Shown one piece after another: positions 52,885-59,681 of a stretch of DNA of 59,681 bases (position 1 is the first letter of the stretch; each line of letters starts with the position of its first letter). The DNA lies in assembly GCF_021129155.1 (NCBI RefSeq), contig NZ_JAJOMC010000026.1, forward strand, positions 1 to 59,681, in the 5' to 3' direction. A model generated the notes under the pieces. The model searched no databases. It was not told the origin of the DNA and saw nothing but the letters and a program-made list of their open reading frames with translations. The position numbers and the translations under genes are program-made. Source of the stretch: Arthrobacter sp. AK04. Lineage in GTDB: Bacteria; Actinomycetota; Actinomycetes; Actinomycetales; Micrococcaceae.

Positions 52885-54003
52885 CTAGGAACCCCGTGGC
52901 GCGTTTGTATAGTCCGCACACAGCCGGAGGAACCTGGTGTTGGCCTCCACTTCGCCGATACTCACCCTGACCCCTTCGCCCGGGAACGCCCGGACTGACA
53001 ATGCTTGGGCTCCCGCAAGCTCAGCAAACCCGGCGCTGTGCTCGCCCAGGTCCAGCCAGACGAAGTTTCCCTGCGCGTCAGGAACAGCCCAGCCGAGGTT
53101 CCGCAGTCCTGCGGTGACACGCTCGCGCTCATCCACCAGGCTTTGTACCCTTTCTACAACCTGGGGATGGTTCCGCAGCGACACAATCGCCGCCGCCTCG
53201 GCGATCTGCGACACGGCGAAGGGGGTGGCTGCCACCCTGATGTGCTGCGTCAGCGCGGGGTTGGACACGCTGTAGCCGACCCTGAGCCCTGCCAGGCCGT
53301 GCGCCTTCGAGAACGTCCGGAGCACCACCACGTTGGGGTATTTGCGGTACAGGGCAATGCCGTCCACCGCGCCTTCGGCCCTGACGAACTCCTGGTAGGC
53401 CTCATCAATCACCACCACCACGTGCGGGGGGACGCGCCTGATGAATTCCTCGGTTTCGGCTGTGCCCAGGGCGGGCCCGGTGGGGTTGTTGGGCGTGCAC
53501 AGGAGGACCATTTTGGTCCGGGCAGTCACGGCGTCCGCCATGGCCCGGAGGTCATGCCTGCCATCGGCAGCCACGGGAACGCGCACGCTGCTGGCTCCGG
53601 AGAGGCCAACGCTGATGGGGTACGCCTCGAAGGACCGCCAGGCGTAGACCACCTCATCCGGCGTGCCGTCGTCGTTCCCTCCGGCAAAGGTGGCCAGCAG
53701 CTGGTTCAGTGCGCCCAGGCTGCCCGCACCGGTGACGATGTCCGCCGCGGGGACGCCCAGGAAGCCGGAGAGCTCCGCACGCAGTTTGCTGCTGAGCGGA
53801 TCGGGGTAGCGGTTGAAGTCGGTCTGGTGCGCTATGGCTTCGAGCACGGCGGGAAGCGGGGGCAACGGATTTTCGTTGGAGGACAGCTTGTAGCTGGCCA
53901 TCCCGTCAACGGTGGCGGGGGGCTTCCCGGCGGCGTAGCGGGGCAGGCTGGCCACCACGGGACGGGGCTGGACACCGCCTTTGAGGGTCTCAGAAGACGT
54001 CAT
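52885..54003 (-). CDS. pat: Histidinol-phosphate/aromatic aminotransferase
   Basis: A 372-residue fold type I PLP enzyme of the HisC family. Motifs: YKLSSNENPLPPLPAV, TGAGSLGALNQLLATF, LCTPNNPTGPAL, DEAYQEFV and the Schiff-base Lys in RTFSKAHGLAGLRVGY. In actinobacteria the HisC paralogue outside the his operon is usually the aromatic amino acid aminotransferase Pat. No his genes are nearby, so Pat is preferred, but histidinol-phosphate activity cannot be excluded. It lies upstream of the bkd operon with a 150-base gap and is preceded by the pectin operon terminator. Confidence 0.85.
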   Translation of the reverse strand: MTSSETLKGGVQPRPVVASLPRYAAGKPPATVDGMASYKLSSNENPLPPLPAVLEAIAHQTDFNRYPDPLSSKLRAELSGFLGVPAADIVTGAGSLGALNQLLATFAGGNDDGTPDEVVYAWRSFEAYPISVGLSGASSVRVPVAADGRHDLRAMADAVTARTKMVLLCTPNNPTGPALGTAETEEFIRRVPPHVVVVIDEAYQEFVRAEGAVDGIALYRKYPNVVVLRTFSKAHGLAGLRVGYSVSNPALTQHIRVAATPFAVSQIAEAAAIVSLRNHPQVVERVQSLVDERERVTAGLRNLGWAVPDAQGNFVWLDLGEHSAGFAELAGAQALSVRAFPGEGVRVSIGEVEANTRFLRLCADYTNAPRGS

Positions 54004-54006
54004 GCA

Positions 54007-54049
54007 GACCAGCCTACTTCCCCGGCTCCGGGAGGGAAGCAGGCTGGTC
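54007..54049 (-). terminator. Hairpin terminator of the pectin operon
   Basis: Sixteen-base arms at 54007-54022 and 54034-54049 pair at 15 positions (GACCAGCCT-A-CTTCCC with GGGAAG-C-AGGCTGGTC). It starts eight bases after the pectinesterase stop and ends just before the aminotransferase start. Confidence 0.75.
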
Positions 54050-54057
54050 CAGCGCGA

Positions 54058-55944
54058 TCAGGCCCGGCTGCCGGACGCCGCTCCGGTGGTGTCCGCTTTG
54101 GTGCCCGCCAGCTGCGGCGCCCAGCCGTCAGCTCCGCGCAGGTAGGCGTCCACCGTGTACTCCCCGGCCAGGCCCGGATCAAGCTGGGGCCGGGTGGGGG
54201 TTACCTGGGAGCCCGGACCATTGTTGTTGAATTCGTGGAAGCGCGCTTCCTGCCAGGAGAATCCGCTCATGTCCGTCCAGGGCGCGCTGGAGATGTGGGC
54301 GCCCAGCCAGGAGTCCCTGACGAGCACCTGGGCAATCGCGTCAACGTCTCCGCTGGGGTGCCAGGGGCGGCCCAGGTGCACAGTACCGGCCGCGGCATCC
54401 GAGACGAACCGGCAGCCGGTGAACAGGTAGCCGTGCTTGATCTGGATGTTGAGGCTGCCGGCCGACACGTATCCGTTGTTGCTTCCGGACCCCCGGTCCA
54501 GGGACCGGATTTCGCAGCCGGCGAAGACCGCCGTTCCCCGGCCGAAGATGAAATCCACATCCCCTTCCACGTAGCAGCCGGTAAAGAAGAACCGTGACTG
54601 CACTCCGCGGGAAGGCGAATCAACCAGCAGGGTGTCCTGGTTGCCCAGGCAACGGACATTGCGGAGGACGGCACGGTCGCCTGTGAGGAAGAGCGCCACG
54701 GCCTGCCGGTTCTTCATCTCCTGGTTGGCGGCTTCGTCGAAGTCGTTGCTGAACGTGAGGTTCGCGGCCGTGAAGTCCGGTCCGTCAATCCGCACGCTGG
54801 CGCTTCCGCCCGTGCCATAAGGGCCGGTGCCATCAGGTTTCGGAGTGCCGGAGGCGTTGTTGTAGACCAGCACAACGTCGTCCGCCTTCTCCCCCAGGCC
54901 GATAAAGGAGATCCTCGGCTTGTTGGCCGGAACCCTGATGAGTTCCCGGTAGGTTCCGGGTGCGATGCGTATCTGGGTGCGCTGGGTGCTTCCGGCCGGG
55001 ACGGCGTCCACGGCCGCCTGCACCGTCCGGAACACCGATCCTGCCCCGACCTCCAGGACAACGGGCTTCTCAACGGGGCGTTCGCTGGGCCAGAAGATGC
55101 CGGCAAGGGCATCCAGTGGCGCGTCAACATGCTGGAAGTAGCCCGGCGGTACTGCCTGCTGTGCCTGCAGCCCGGCAGCCACCAGCCTTGCCACGGCAAG
55201 GGCGCCTTCGGCCTGGAAGTGCGTGTTGTCCTCCACCCCTTGCGGATATTGCGGATATTGGCCGGGCTCCGCGTAGAGGAAGTGCGATTTCGTCCCTTCG
55301 ACGCCCAGCTTCTGCCACAGGTCCCTGGAGGACGCGGTGAGGTCCACGAGGGGTGTTCCGGTCGCTGCAGCGAGCTCGCGGACAGCCTGGGGGTAGGTGC
55401 CGTGCGACTCCTGGGCCACGCCGAGGGCGCTGAAGCGGCGGCGCTCCACCGGAGTGACCAGCACGGCCTTCGCGCCGCGGCCAACGGCACTGTCGATGTA
55501 TTTCTGCAGGTATTCCTTGAACGTGGTCTGGGGGTCGGTGCCCCTGGCCGGATCCTGGACCTTTTCGTCGTTGTGCCCGAAGGAGATGAGCAGGTAATCC
55601 CCGGGCTGGAGCATGGCCGCAACCTCGTCCAGGAGGCCGGCATCGGCGAAGCTCTTTGACGAAGCGCCGGACCACGCGTAGTCCACTACGTCGGCCTGCG
55701 GCCCCAGCAGCAGGGGGAGCGCCTGGCCCCAGCCTGCGCGGGGACGTTCCGACTGCTGGTAGGCGGACGAGGTCGAGTCCCCCACCACGAAGATCACCGG
55801 ATGGGTACGGCCCTGCGCGGTGACGGGGCGGACGGCGGCCTGCAAGCGCGCAGCGCCGGGTCCGGTAAGTCCCGTCGCGGCGGTTGCTGCTCCTGCTGCC
55901 ACGGCAGCCAGGATGGAACGGCGGCTGGGCTTGAGGCGGCGCAT
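54058..55944 (-). CDS. Fused rhamnogalacturonan acetylesterase-pectinesterase, Tat-exported
   Basis: A 628-residue two-enzyme protein. Residues 1-32 form a Tat-type signal (PSRRSILAAVAAGAA). Residues 45-265 form an SGNH/CE12 acetylesterase: Ser57 in GDSTSS, FGHNDE (122-127) and Asp239/His242 in EDNTHF. Residues 293-610 form a CE8 pectin methylesterase: GTYRE, GNQDTL (Asp437), GDVDFIFG (nucleophile Asp464) and LGRPW. The protein could remove both acetyl and methyl groups from pectin so that the lyase can cut. Its ATG overlaps the upstream lyase TGA by one base (TGATG). All catalytic residues are present in both halves. Confidence 0.92.
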   Translation of the reverse strand: MRRLKPSRRSILAAVAAGAATAATGLTGPGAARLQAAVRPVTAQGRTHPVIFVVGDSTSSAYQQSERPRAGWGQALPLLLGPQADVVDYAWSGASSKSFADAGLLDEVAAMLQPGDYLLISFGHNDEKVQDPARGTDPQTTFKEYLQKYIDSAVGRGAKAVLVTPVERRRFSALGVAQESHGTYPQAVRELAAATGTPLVDLTASSRDLWQKLGVEGTKSHFLYAEPGQYPQYPQGVEDNTHFQAEGALAVARLVAAGLQAQQAVPPGYFQHVDAPLDALAGIFWPSERPVEKPVVLEVGAGSVFRTVQAAVDAVPAGSTQRTQIRIAPGTYRELIRVPANKPRISFIGLGEKADDVVLVYNNASGTPKPDGTGPYGTGGSASVRIDGPDFTAANLTFSNDFDEAANQEMKNRQAVALFLTGDRAVLRNVRCLGNQDTLLVDSPSRGVQSRFFFTGCYVEGDVDFIFGRGTAVFAGCEIRSLDRGSGSNNGYVSAGSLNIQIKHGYLFTGCRFVSDAAAGTVHLGRPWHPSGDVDAIAQVLVRDSWLGAHISSAPWTDMSGFSWQEARFHEFNNNGPGSQVTPTRPQLDPGLAGEYTVDAYLRGADGWAPQLAGTKADTTGAASGSRA

Positions 55945-57317
55945 CAGTTAGCCTCCCCTGCCGTGAAAACGGGCCCGACGGCGTCCGCGAGGAGGGCGGG
56001 AATGGCCTGGGCCGCATTCACATGTGTCCGCAGCAAGGGCGTCCAGCTGTCGTCGGAACCCAGCTGCCGGTCCGCCGGAGCGGCCGCGTTGTACGCTGCC
56101 CGAAGATCGACGGCTTTGCCATTGACGGCGTTTCCGGTGGCGGCGATGACCTTCCCCTTGAAATACGCGATGAGCGAGGAGACGGGAATATCTGCCGGAA
56201 TGGTGAAAGCGTTGGCTTCCGCGTACAGGTGTGATTCCACGCCTGCTCCGAAGGTGTACCCGTAGGGGACCTCGGAGCCGGCGGAGGTCTTGAAGTGGTT
56301 GTTGTAGACGTCCACCTGGCCGTACCGGACCCGGGGCGCGCGCTGGCCCACGTTCTGGAACACGTTGTGGTGGATCGTTACGCGAAGTTTACCCACGTCC
56401 CCCCTGGTGGTGGAATCCGTGGATCCGATGAGCAGGAGCTTGTCGTGCTCGGAGAACCGGTTGTAGGACATGGTGACCAGGTCCGAGCCGTTGGTGACGT
56501 CAACAGCGCCGTCGTGCACCTGGTAGGGCCGGCCGAAATGGGTGGGTTGCGCGCTGTCCAGGTTGGGGGCGTCGGTGAAGTGGTTATGGTCAACCCAGAC
56601 GCGGGTGGAGCCATTGATGATCTGCAGCAGGTCATACTCGCTGTTCCAGTTGCCGGTGGCACCATCGGTCGGGTCCCAGGCCGGGAAGCAGTCGGCAGCG
56701 TCCCGCACCGTGAGGTTCCGGAAAATCACGTTTTCTGCCCGATTGATCCTCAGGGCTGCGCCGGTAATGCTGCTGTCCGGCCCGGCTCCCACGATGGTGG
56801 TGTTGCTGGGGATATCCCAGCGGATGGTGGCTGCCTGTTGTGCCGCTGCTGCGCGCCGCGCAGTTTCCTGGGGCCCCTCGGGCTCCCTGGTTGTTCCATA
56901 CCGGGCGGGATCGAAATCATAGAGGTACTGGGTAAGGGAATAGCCGGTCCCGGCAGCATAGTCTTCGCAACTGAGCGGAGAGCCGTTCGCGTCCACATTG
57001 GCGGCGATATCCCCGTGGACCCGGATGATCTTCGGGTCCGTGCCGCCACTTGCGAAGGCAGCCAGGAGTTCGGTTTTGCTGGAGACGTCGTACACGCGGT
57101 CAGCGCCGGCGGCGGACCCGCCCGTGGTGCCGGCACCCGCCGCCGCCCAGCCGTCGTTTTCCGGAAGCACCTGGCGTTCGAGCGGCTGCCGGGCGGTCTG
57201 GGCTGTTGGGTCCGCCTGTGGCGCGGGCGTGGCGAACGCGGGGACGGGTGCTGCGAGCAGCGAGACGGCAAGGGCCGCCGCCACAGACACGGATGTGAGG
57301 GGCTTTTTGTGACGCAT
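55944..57317 (-). CDS. Pectate lyase, polysaccharide lyase family 1
   Basis: A 457-residue secreted enzyme that cleaves de-esterified polygalacturonate by beta-elimination, with calcium. Residues 1-29 form a Sec signal (AAPVPAFA). The parallel beta-helix carries the family strings NTTIVGAGPDSSITGAALRINRAENVIFRNL, STRVWVDHNHFTD, DGAVDVTNGSDLVTMSYNRFSEHDK and RAPRVRYGQVDVYNNHF (catalytic Arg region). ATG 57317 follows GGAGGAAGAGAG; ATG 57347 would add ten residues. It is the first gene of a two-gene operon with the fused esterase, behind the dual operator. Confidence 0.93.
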   Translation of the reverse strand: MRHKKPLTSVSVAAALAVSLLAAPVPAFATPAPQADPTAQTARQPLERQVLPENDGWAAAGAGTTGGSAAGADRVYDVSSKTELLAAFASGGTDPKIIRVHGDIAANVDANGSPLSCEDYAAGTGYSLTQYLYDFDPARYGTTREPEGPQETARRAAAAQQAATIRWDIPSNTTIVGAGPDSSITGAALRINRAENVIFRNLTVRDAADCFPAWDPTDGATGNWNSEYDLLQIINGSTRVWVDHNHFTDAPNLDSAQPTHFGRPYQVHDGAVDVTNGSDLVTMSYNRFSEHDKLLLIGSTDSTTRGDVGKLRVTIHHNVFQNVGQRAPRVRYGQVDVYNNHFKTSAGSEVPYGYTFGAGVESHLYAEANAFTIPADIPVSSLIAYFKGKVIAATGNAVNGKAVDLRAAYNAAAPADRQLGSDDSWTPLLRTHVNAAQAIPALLADAVGPVFTAGEAN

Positions 57318-57376
57318 GATCTCTCTTCCTCCATTGGAATGAACCACGCTTCGGCACAGGCAACGGCCTGCGCGTC

Positions 57377-57412
57377 GGAAAGCGATTTCTCTACTATGAG
57401 AAACCGTTTTCC
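57377..57412. promoter_or_regulatory. Two LacI-type operators at the pectin operon promoter
   Basis: GGAAAGCGATTTCTC (57377-57391) and GAGAAACCGTTTTCC (57398-57412) are inverted copies agreeing at 13 of 15 positions. Each also contains its own palindrome GAAAnCGnTTTC, the form bound by LacI-family regulators. One lies between -35 and -10, the other over the transcription start region. Confidence 0.75.
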
Positions 57413-57421
57413 CAATGTCAA
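57393..57421 (-). promoter_or_regulatory. Sigma-70 promoter of the pectin operon
   Basis: On the minus strand a perfect -35 TTGACA (57421-57416) and -10 CATAGT (57398-57393, 4/6) are separated by 17 bases. Transcription would begin near 57386, about 70 bases before the pectate lyase ATG. Confidence 0.65.
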
Positions 57422-57565
57422 GGGTCTAGTCGAACTTTGACAAGAATCTTTGTTTGTATGTCACACGGTGCCGCACCCGCATGACATCCTCCGGGTATGA
57501 TCGCCGGGCTCCGCAGCGCATCCTGCCTGCAGCCGGCTCCCAGGCAGGTGTGAAAGCATTGGTGC

Positions 57566-57968
57566 ATGCGCTCCTTTATTGGCCGGGTCCTCATCAATGG
57601 GTTGGCCCTGTGGGTTGCCAGCTGGGTCCTTCCCGGACTGGACATCTCCACCTCGGCAACAACAGACGCGGTAGCCCAGACCGGCATTTCCCAGGGAACG
57701 GATGTGGCCGGAACTGCCCTGGCTTACGTGTTCATCGGCCTGATCTTCGGCTTGGTCAATGCGTTCATCCGCCCGCTGGTGAGCTTGCTGTCCCTTCCGA
57801 TCACCATCCTCACGCTGGGCCTCTTCACGATCGTCATCAGCATGGATCAGCAGTTTCACGCCGGTGCACTTCACCATCGATTCGTTCTTCTGGACGGCCG
57901 TGCTCGCTGCCATCATCATCACCCTGATCTCGCTGGTGGCCGGCCGGATTACCGGAGTCCGGCGGTAG
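57566..57968 (+). pseudogene. Holin-like (YvlD-type) membrane protein gene, frameshifted
   Basis: The first 93 residues (RSFIGRVLINGLALWVASWVLPGLDI, then FIGLIFGLVNAFIRPLVSLLSLPITILTLGLFTIVI) are the N-terminal part of the four-helix phage-holin superfamily IV/YvlD membrane family. At about 57838-57846 the frame breaks. The end of the family continues in another frame from 57846: ISSFTPVHFTIDSFFWTAVLAAIIITLISL and on to GRITGVRR, stop 57966-57968. About eight to ten residues of the third helix are missing, so a deletion of roughly 25 bases is likely; ATCAGCA occurs on both sides of the break. It may be a true pseudogene or an assembly error. Confidence 0.72.
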
Positions 57969-58021
57969 CAGGCCGGGCTACCGCCCGCCGCTGGCCATGG
58001 CTGGCCGACCAAACAGCAGGA

Positions 58022-59368
58022 CTACCGCGTGCCATGTCCGCGCTCCTGCCTGCGGGGATCAGCGGCCGGGAGATGAGGGGCGGCGGTCTTCGCCCTCGAC
58101 AGGGAAAACCGCGTGGCTTTCGCGGTGCCGCCGGAGCCCAGGATGGCGCCCAGCGCCGCAGTGGATTGCACCAGCGAGGGGTCGCTGCTTGCTGCGACCA
58201 GCCGGGCACCGTGTTGGTAACTGTGTAGCTGGTGGCCAGGGCCAATGCCTACGTCCTCCCCTGTCTGAACGTACAAGTCATTGGTCATGGTGACCGTGAC
58301 TTGGTTTCTGGTGTCCCGGTTAGGTGCGCCATCAGCCCCGGGGACCCAGTCCGTCCGGTGCTCCAGGTGGAGGCTGGTGACGTCCGGCTTCGACGCGATG
58401 TGGGCAACGGGCGAGCCTGCGGTCAAAACGTACTTCAAGTTGTACTCACTAATGAAGTCCTCGCTTGCTGCCAGGTTCATGGCGTGGATACCTCCTTGGC
58501 TGTAGCCAACTCCCACCACGGGGTCGCCCCTTCTGGCGCCGGCCGCTTGAAGCGCGTCGCGGACTGCCTTGTTGACGCTTTCTGAGTTGTCTCCCACGCC
58601 TTCGACTATTCCGCTCAGGTCAAAAGGATTTGTGCCCCCCGGTGGCGCGTGCAGTTGGGTTCCAGGAATCACCACCACGTAGGCCCTGCGTCCGTCGTTA
58701 TCGACTTCGATAACTTCGATATATCCGGTGCCGCGTTCATCAATGACCCGGACACGTTCCAGCAGGCCCGACGGGGAAGCATCCAGGACAATCGGAACAC
58801 TCTCTTCCTTCGTGGCTTCCACCGGGCGAGGCCTTATCGCTGGAAGCACGACGTCCGCCAGGGTCTTGAGGAAGGGAGAGACAAACGCGGCATTGCCGAG
58901 GATGTTCTCGGCGGCGCTGCGGTTGAGAAACCCTGTCCTCCAGAAATCCGCATGGCGGTCCAGCTCACCTGCGGTGTCCGGAATTCCGAGGGCGCGCGCA
59001 GTCGCTGCCACCGCCTCCGCCACCTCGTACTCCTGCCTGCACGCCCGGACCTGGCTGCTAATGCGCTGAAGTTCGGTCCGAACGGCCTGGAGGCTCCGCC
59101 CGGACTCGCCCACCGCCTCCAGCGCCATGGTCCCGGTCCATCGGGGCAGGTCCTGGAACGGGACGAGCTCTTCCCAGATGCGGCGGGCCTCGACCTCGAT
59201 CGCCGCAAGCTGTCCCGCCAGGGCATCCACCTTTTCCGCACCTGCCGCCAGCTCCTCCAGCTGGAAGCTGATGCCACCCACACCGCCCCGAATTTCGAGG
59301 TGACCGTCCCGCGCCGGGCCCGTGACCCTTAGGGGGCCGCCGGTACCGGAAGGCGTGGCCTCGGCCAT
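58022..59368 (-). CDS. Alpha/beta hydrolase with ESX/LXG-like N-terminal helical domain
   Basis: A 448-residue protein. Residues 30-130 are helical (VGGISFQLEELAAGAEKVDALAGQLAA, RRIWEELVPF, QRISSQVRACRQEYEVAEA), with the look of WXG/LXG-type targeting domains of type VII secretion. Residues 185-415 form an alpha/beta hydrolase: oxyanion strand AYVVVIPGTQ, nucleophile Ser290 in VVGVGYSQGGIHAMN, an acid in EHRTDWVPG and a late His in HQLHSYQHGARLV. The C-terminus is basic. ATG 59368 is two bases after the stop of the small WxxxxG gene. Secreted lipase or esterase is the likely activity; secretion is inferred. Confidence 0.75.
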   Translation of the reverse strand: MAEATPSGTGGPLRVTGPARDGHLEIRGGVGGISFQLEELAAGAEKVDALAGQLAAIEVEARRIWEELVPFQDLPRWTGTMALEAVGESGRSLQAVRTELQRISSQVRACRQEYEVAEAVAATARALGIPDTAGELDRHADFWRTGFLNRSAAENILGNAAFVSPFLKTLADVVLPAIRPRPVEATKEESVPIVLDASPSGLLERVRVIDERGTGYIEVIEVDNDGRRAYVVVIPGTQLHAPPGGTNPFDLSGIVEGVGDNSESVNKAVRDALQAAGARRGDPVVGVGYSQGGIHAMNLAASEDFISEYNLKYVLTAGSPVAHIASKPDVTSLHLEHRTDWVPGADGAPNRDTRNQVTVTMTNDLYVQTGEDVGIGPGHQLHSYQHGARLVAASSDPSLVQSTAALGAILGSGGTAKATRFSLSRAKTAAPHLPAADPRRQERGHGTR

Positions 59369-59370
59369 CC

Positions 59371-59673
59371 CTAGAACCTGCCGCCGTTGGAGCAGCCGGC
59401 AACCAGTGTCTCCCTGCTGTGCCGGTCCACGGCAGCCTTTGCTTCCCTCAATGATTCGAGGGAGCGCCGCAGGGCCGCCGCCTGCAGAGCCACAGTGTCC
59501 CGGTAGGCCCGCCCTGCCGGCGACTCCCACTGCAGCAGCTGGATGTCGCTGAAGCCTGCAAGCACCTCCTCTCCCCGAACCATGCAGGCCGCCACACGGG
59601 CGGCCAACTGGTCCACCTGGGAAACGCGGTGCAGGTCGGCCCGCAGGTCCACCCCTGCCAGCTCACTGCCCAC
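59371..59673 (-). CDS. WXG100-like small protein (possibly incomplete at the window edge)
   Basis: A protein of about 100 residues, predicted as two helices joined by a turn at WESPAGRAYR (Trp49 to Gly54). This is the position and style of the WXG turn in WXG100/ESX proteins, here as WxSxAGxxYR. The flanking helices (VDQLAARVAACMVRGEEVLAGFSDIQLL and ALQAAALRRSLESLREAKAAVDR) fit a helical hairpin. GTG 59673 has GGGAGG directly before it, too close for good initiation, so the true start may be beyond the window. It is upstream of and nearly touching the hydrolase gene. Confidence 0.6.
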   Translation of the reverse strand: MGSELAGVDLRADLHRVSQVDQLAARVAACMVRGEEVLAGFSDIQLLQWESPAGRAYRDTVALQAAALRRSLESLREAKAAVDRHSRETLVAGCSNGGRF

Positions 59674-59681
59674 CCTCCCAC

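Noticed and set aside
57840..58228. C-terminal part of the 220-codon frame of the holin-like gene
   Set aside because: After the break it is out-of-frame sequence (basic, Gly/Arg/His-rich), while the true family C-terminus is found in another frame.

Overview
The window is about 59.7 kb of high-GC DNA with dense coding on both strands, frequent GTG starts, few strong Shine-Dalgarno sites and many long GC-rich hairpin terminators. Gene content (LtrA protein, GNAT-AAA+ fusion, mannitol PTS with its own enzyme I, stand-alone LigD polymerase, Bkd complex, DtxR-type iron box, ESX-like pair) points to an actinobacterium of the Micrococcaceae, most likely Arthrobacter or Pseudarthrobacter. That assignment is inference from style and content. 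I see no rRNA, tRNA, CRISPR array, insertion sequence or prophage. It reads as ordinary chromosome of a soil or plant-associated heterotroph.

1-8.0 kb: the end of an amino acid permease, a secreted gamma-glutamyltransferase, L-lactate dehydrogenase, a GNAT-AAA+ fusion, an LtrA membrane protein, and an operon of glutamyl-Q tRNA(Asp) synthetase plus an RSH-like HD hydrolase. 8.0-16.2 kb: two Lrp/AsnC regulators tail to tail, one divergent from a LysE-type exporter; a leftward set of small genes (tetratricopeptide-like, NTF2-like, DUF456, malic enzyme); a TetR regulator, an MFS sugar-type carrier and an RraA-family protein. 16.3-20.8 kb: a DHA2 drug exporter behind a clear palindromic operator, an odd C-rich spacer, a sugar/H+ symporter, a GNAT enzyme and a small membrane protein.

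20.8-24.7 kb: a catecholate-siderophore-type ABC importer (lipoprotein, two permeases, ATPase) under a DtxR/IdeR-like box. 24.8-30.8 kb: a mannitol block of mtlA (EIICBA), mtlD, a TetR-family regulator and a divergent ptsI, with a palindrome overlapping the ptsI promoter. 30.8-35.8 kb: an alpha/beta hydrolase, an orphan antitoxin-like HTH protein, a PucR regulator divergent from alanine dehydrogenase, and a Gfo/Idh/MocA oxidoreductase. 36.0-42.1 kb: a peptide/nickel-type ABC importer with a fused double ATPase, preceded by a long leader that contains a possible 29-codon leader peptide.

42.3-48.9 kb: a TetR regulator divergent from an FMN reductase, a LigD polymerase-domain protein, a GerMN lipoprotein, a PLP aminotransferase that looks leaderless, a universal stress protein, a small membrane protein and a PAP2-like protein. 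49.0-54.0 kb: the E1alpha-E1beta-E2 operon of a branched-chain 2-oxoacid dehydrogenase and an aromatic/histidinol-phosphate aminotransferase. 54.0-57.4 kb: a two-gene pectin operon (pectate lyase, and a fused acetylesterase-pectinesterase) with a near-consensus promoter carrying two LacI-type operators. 57.5-59.7 kb: a frameshifted holin-like membrane gene and an ESX-like pair, a small WxxxxG protein followed by a secretion-domain-like alpha/beta hydrolase, the best candidate for an undescribed system here.
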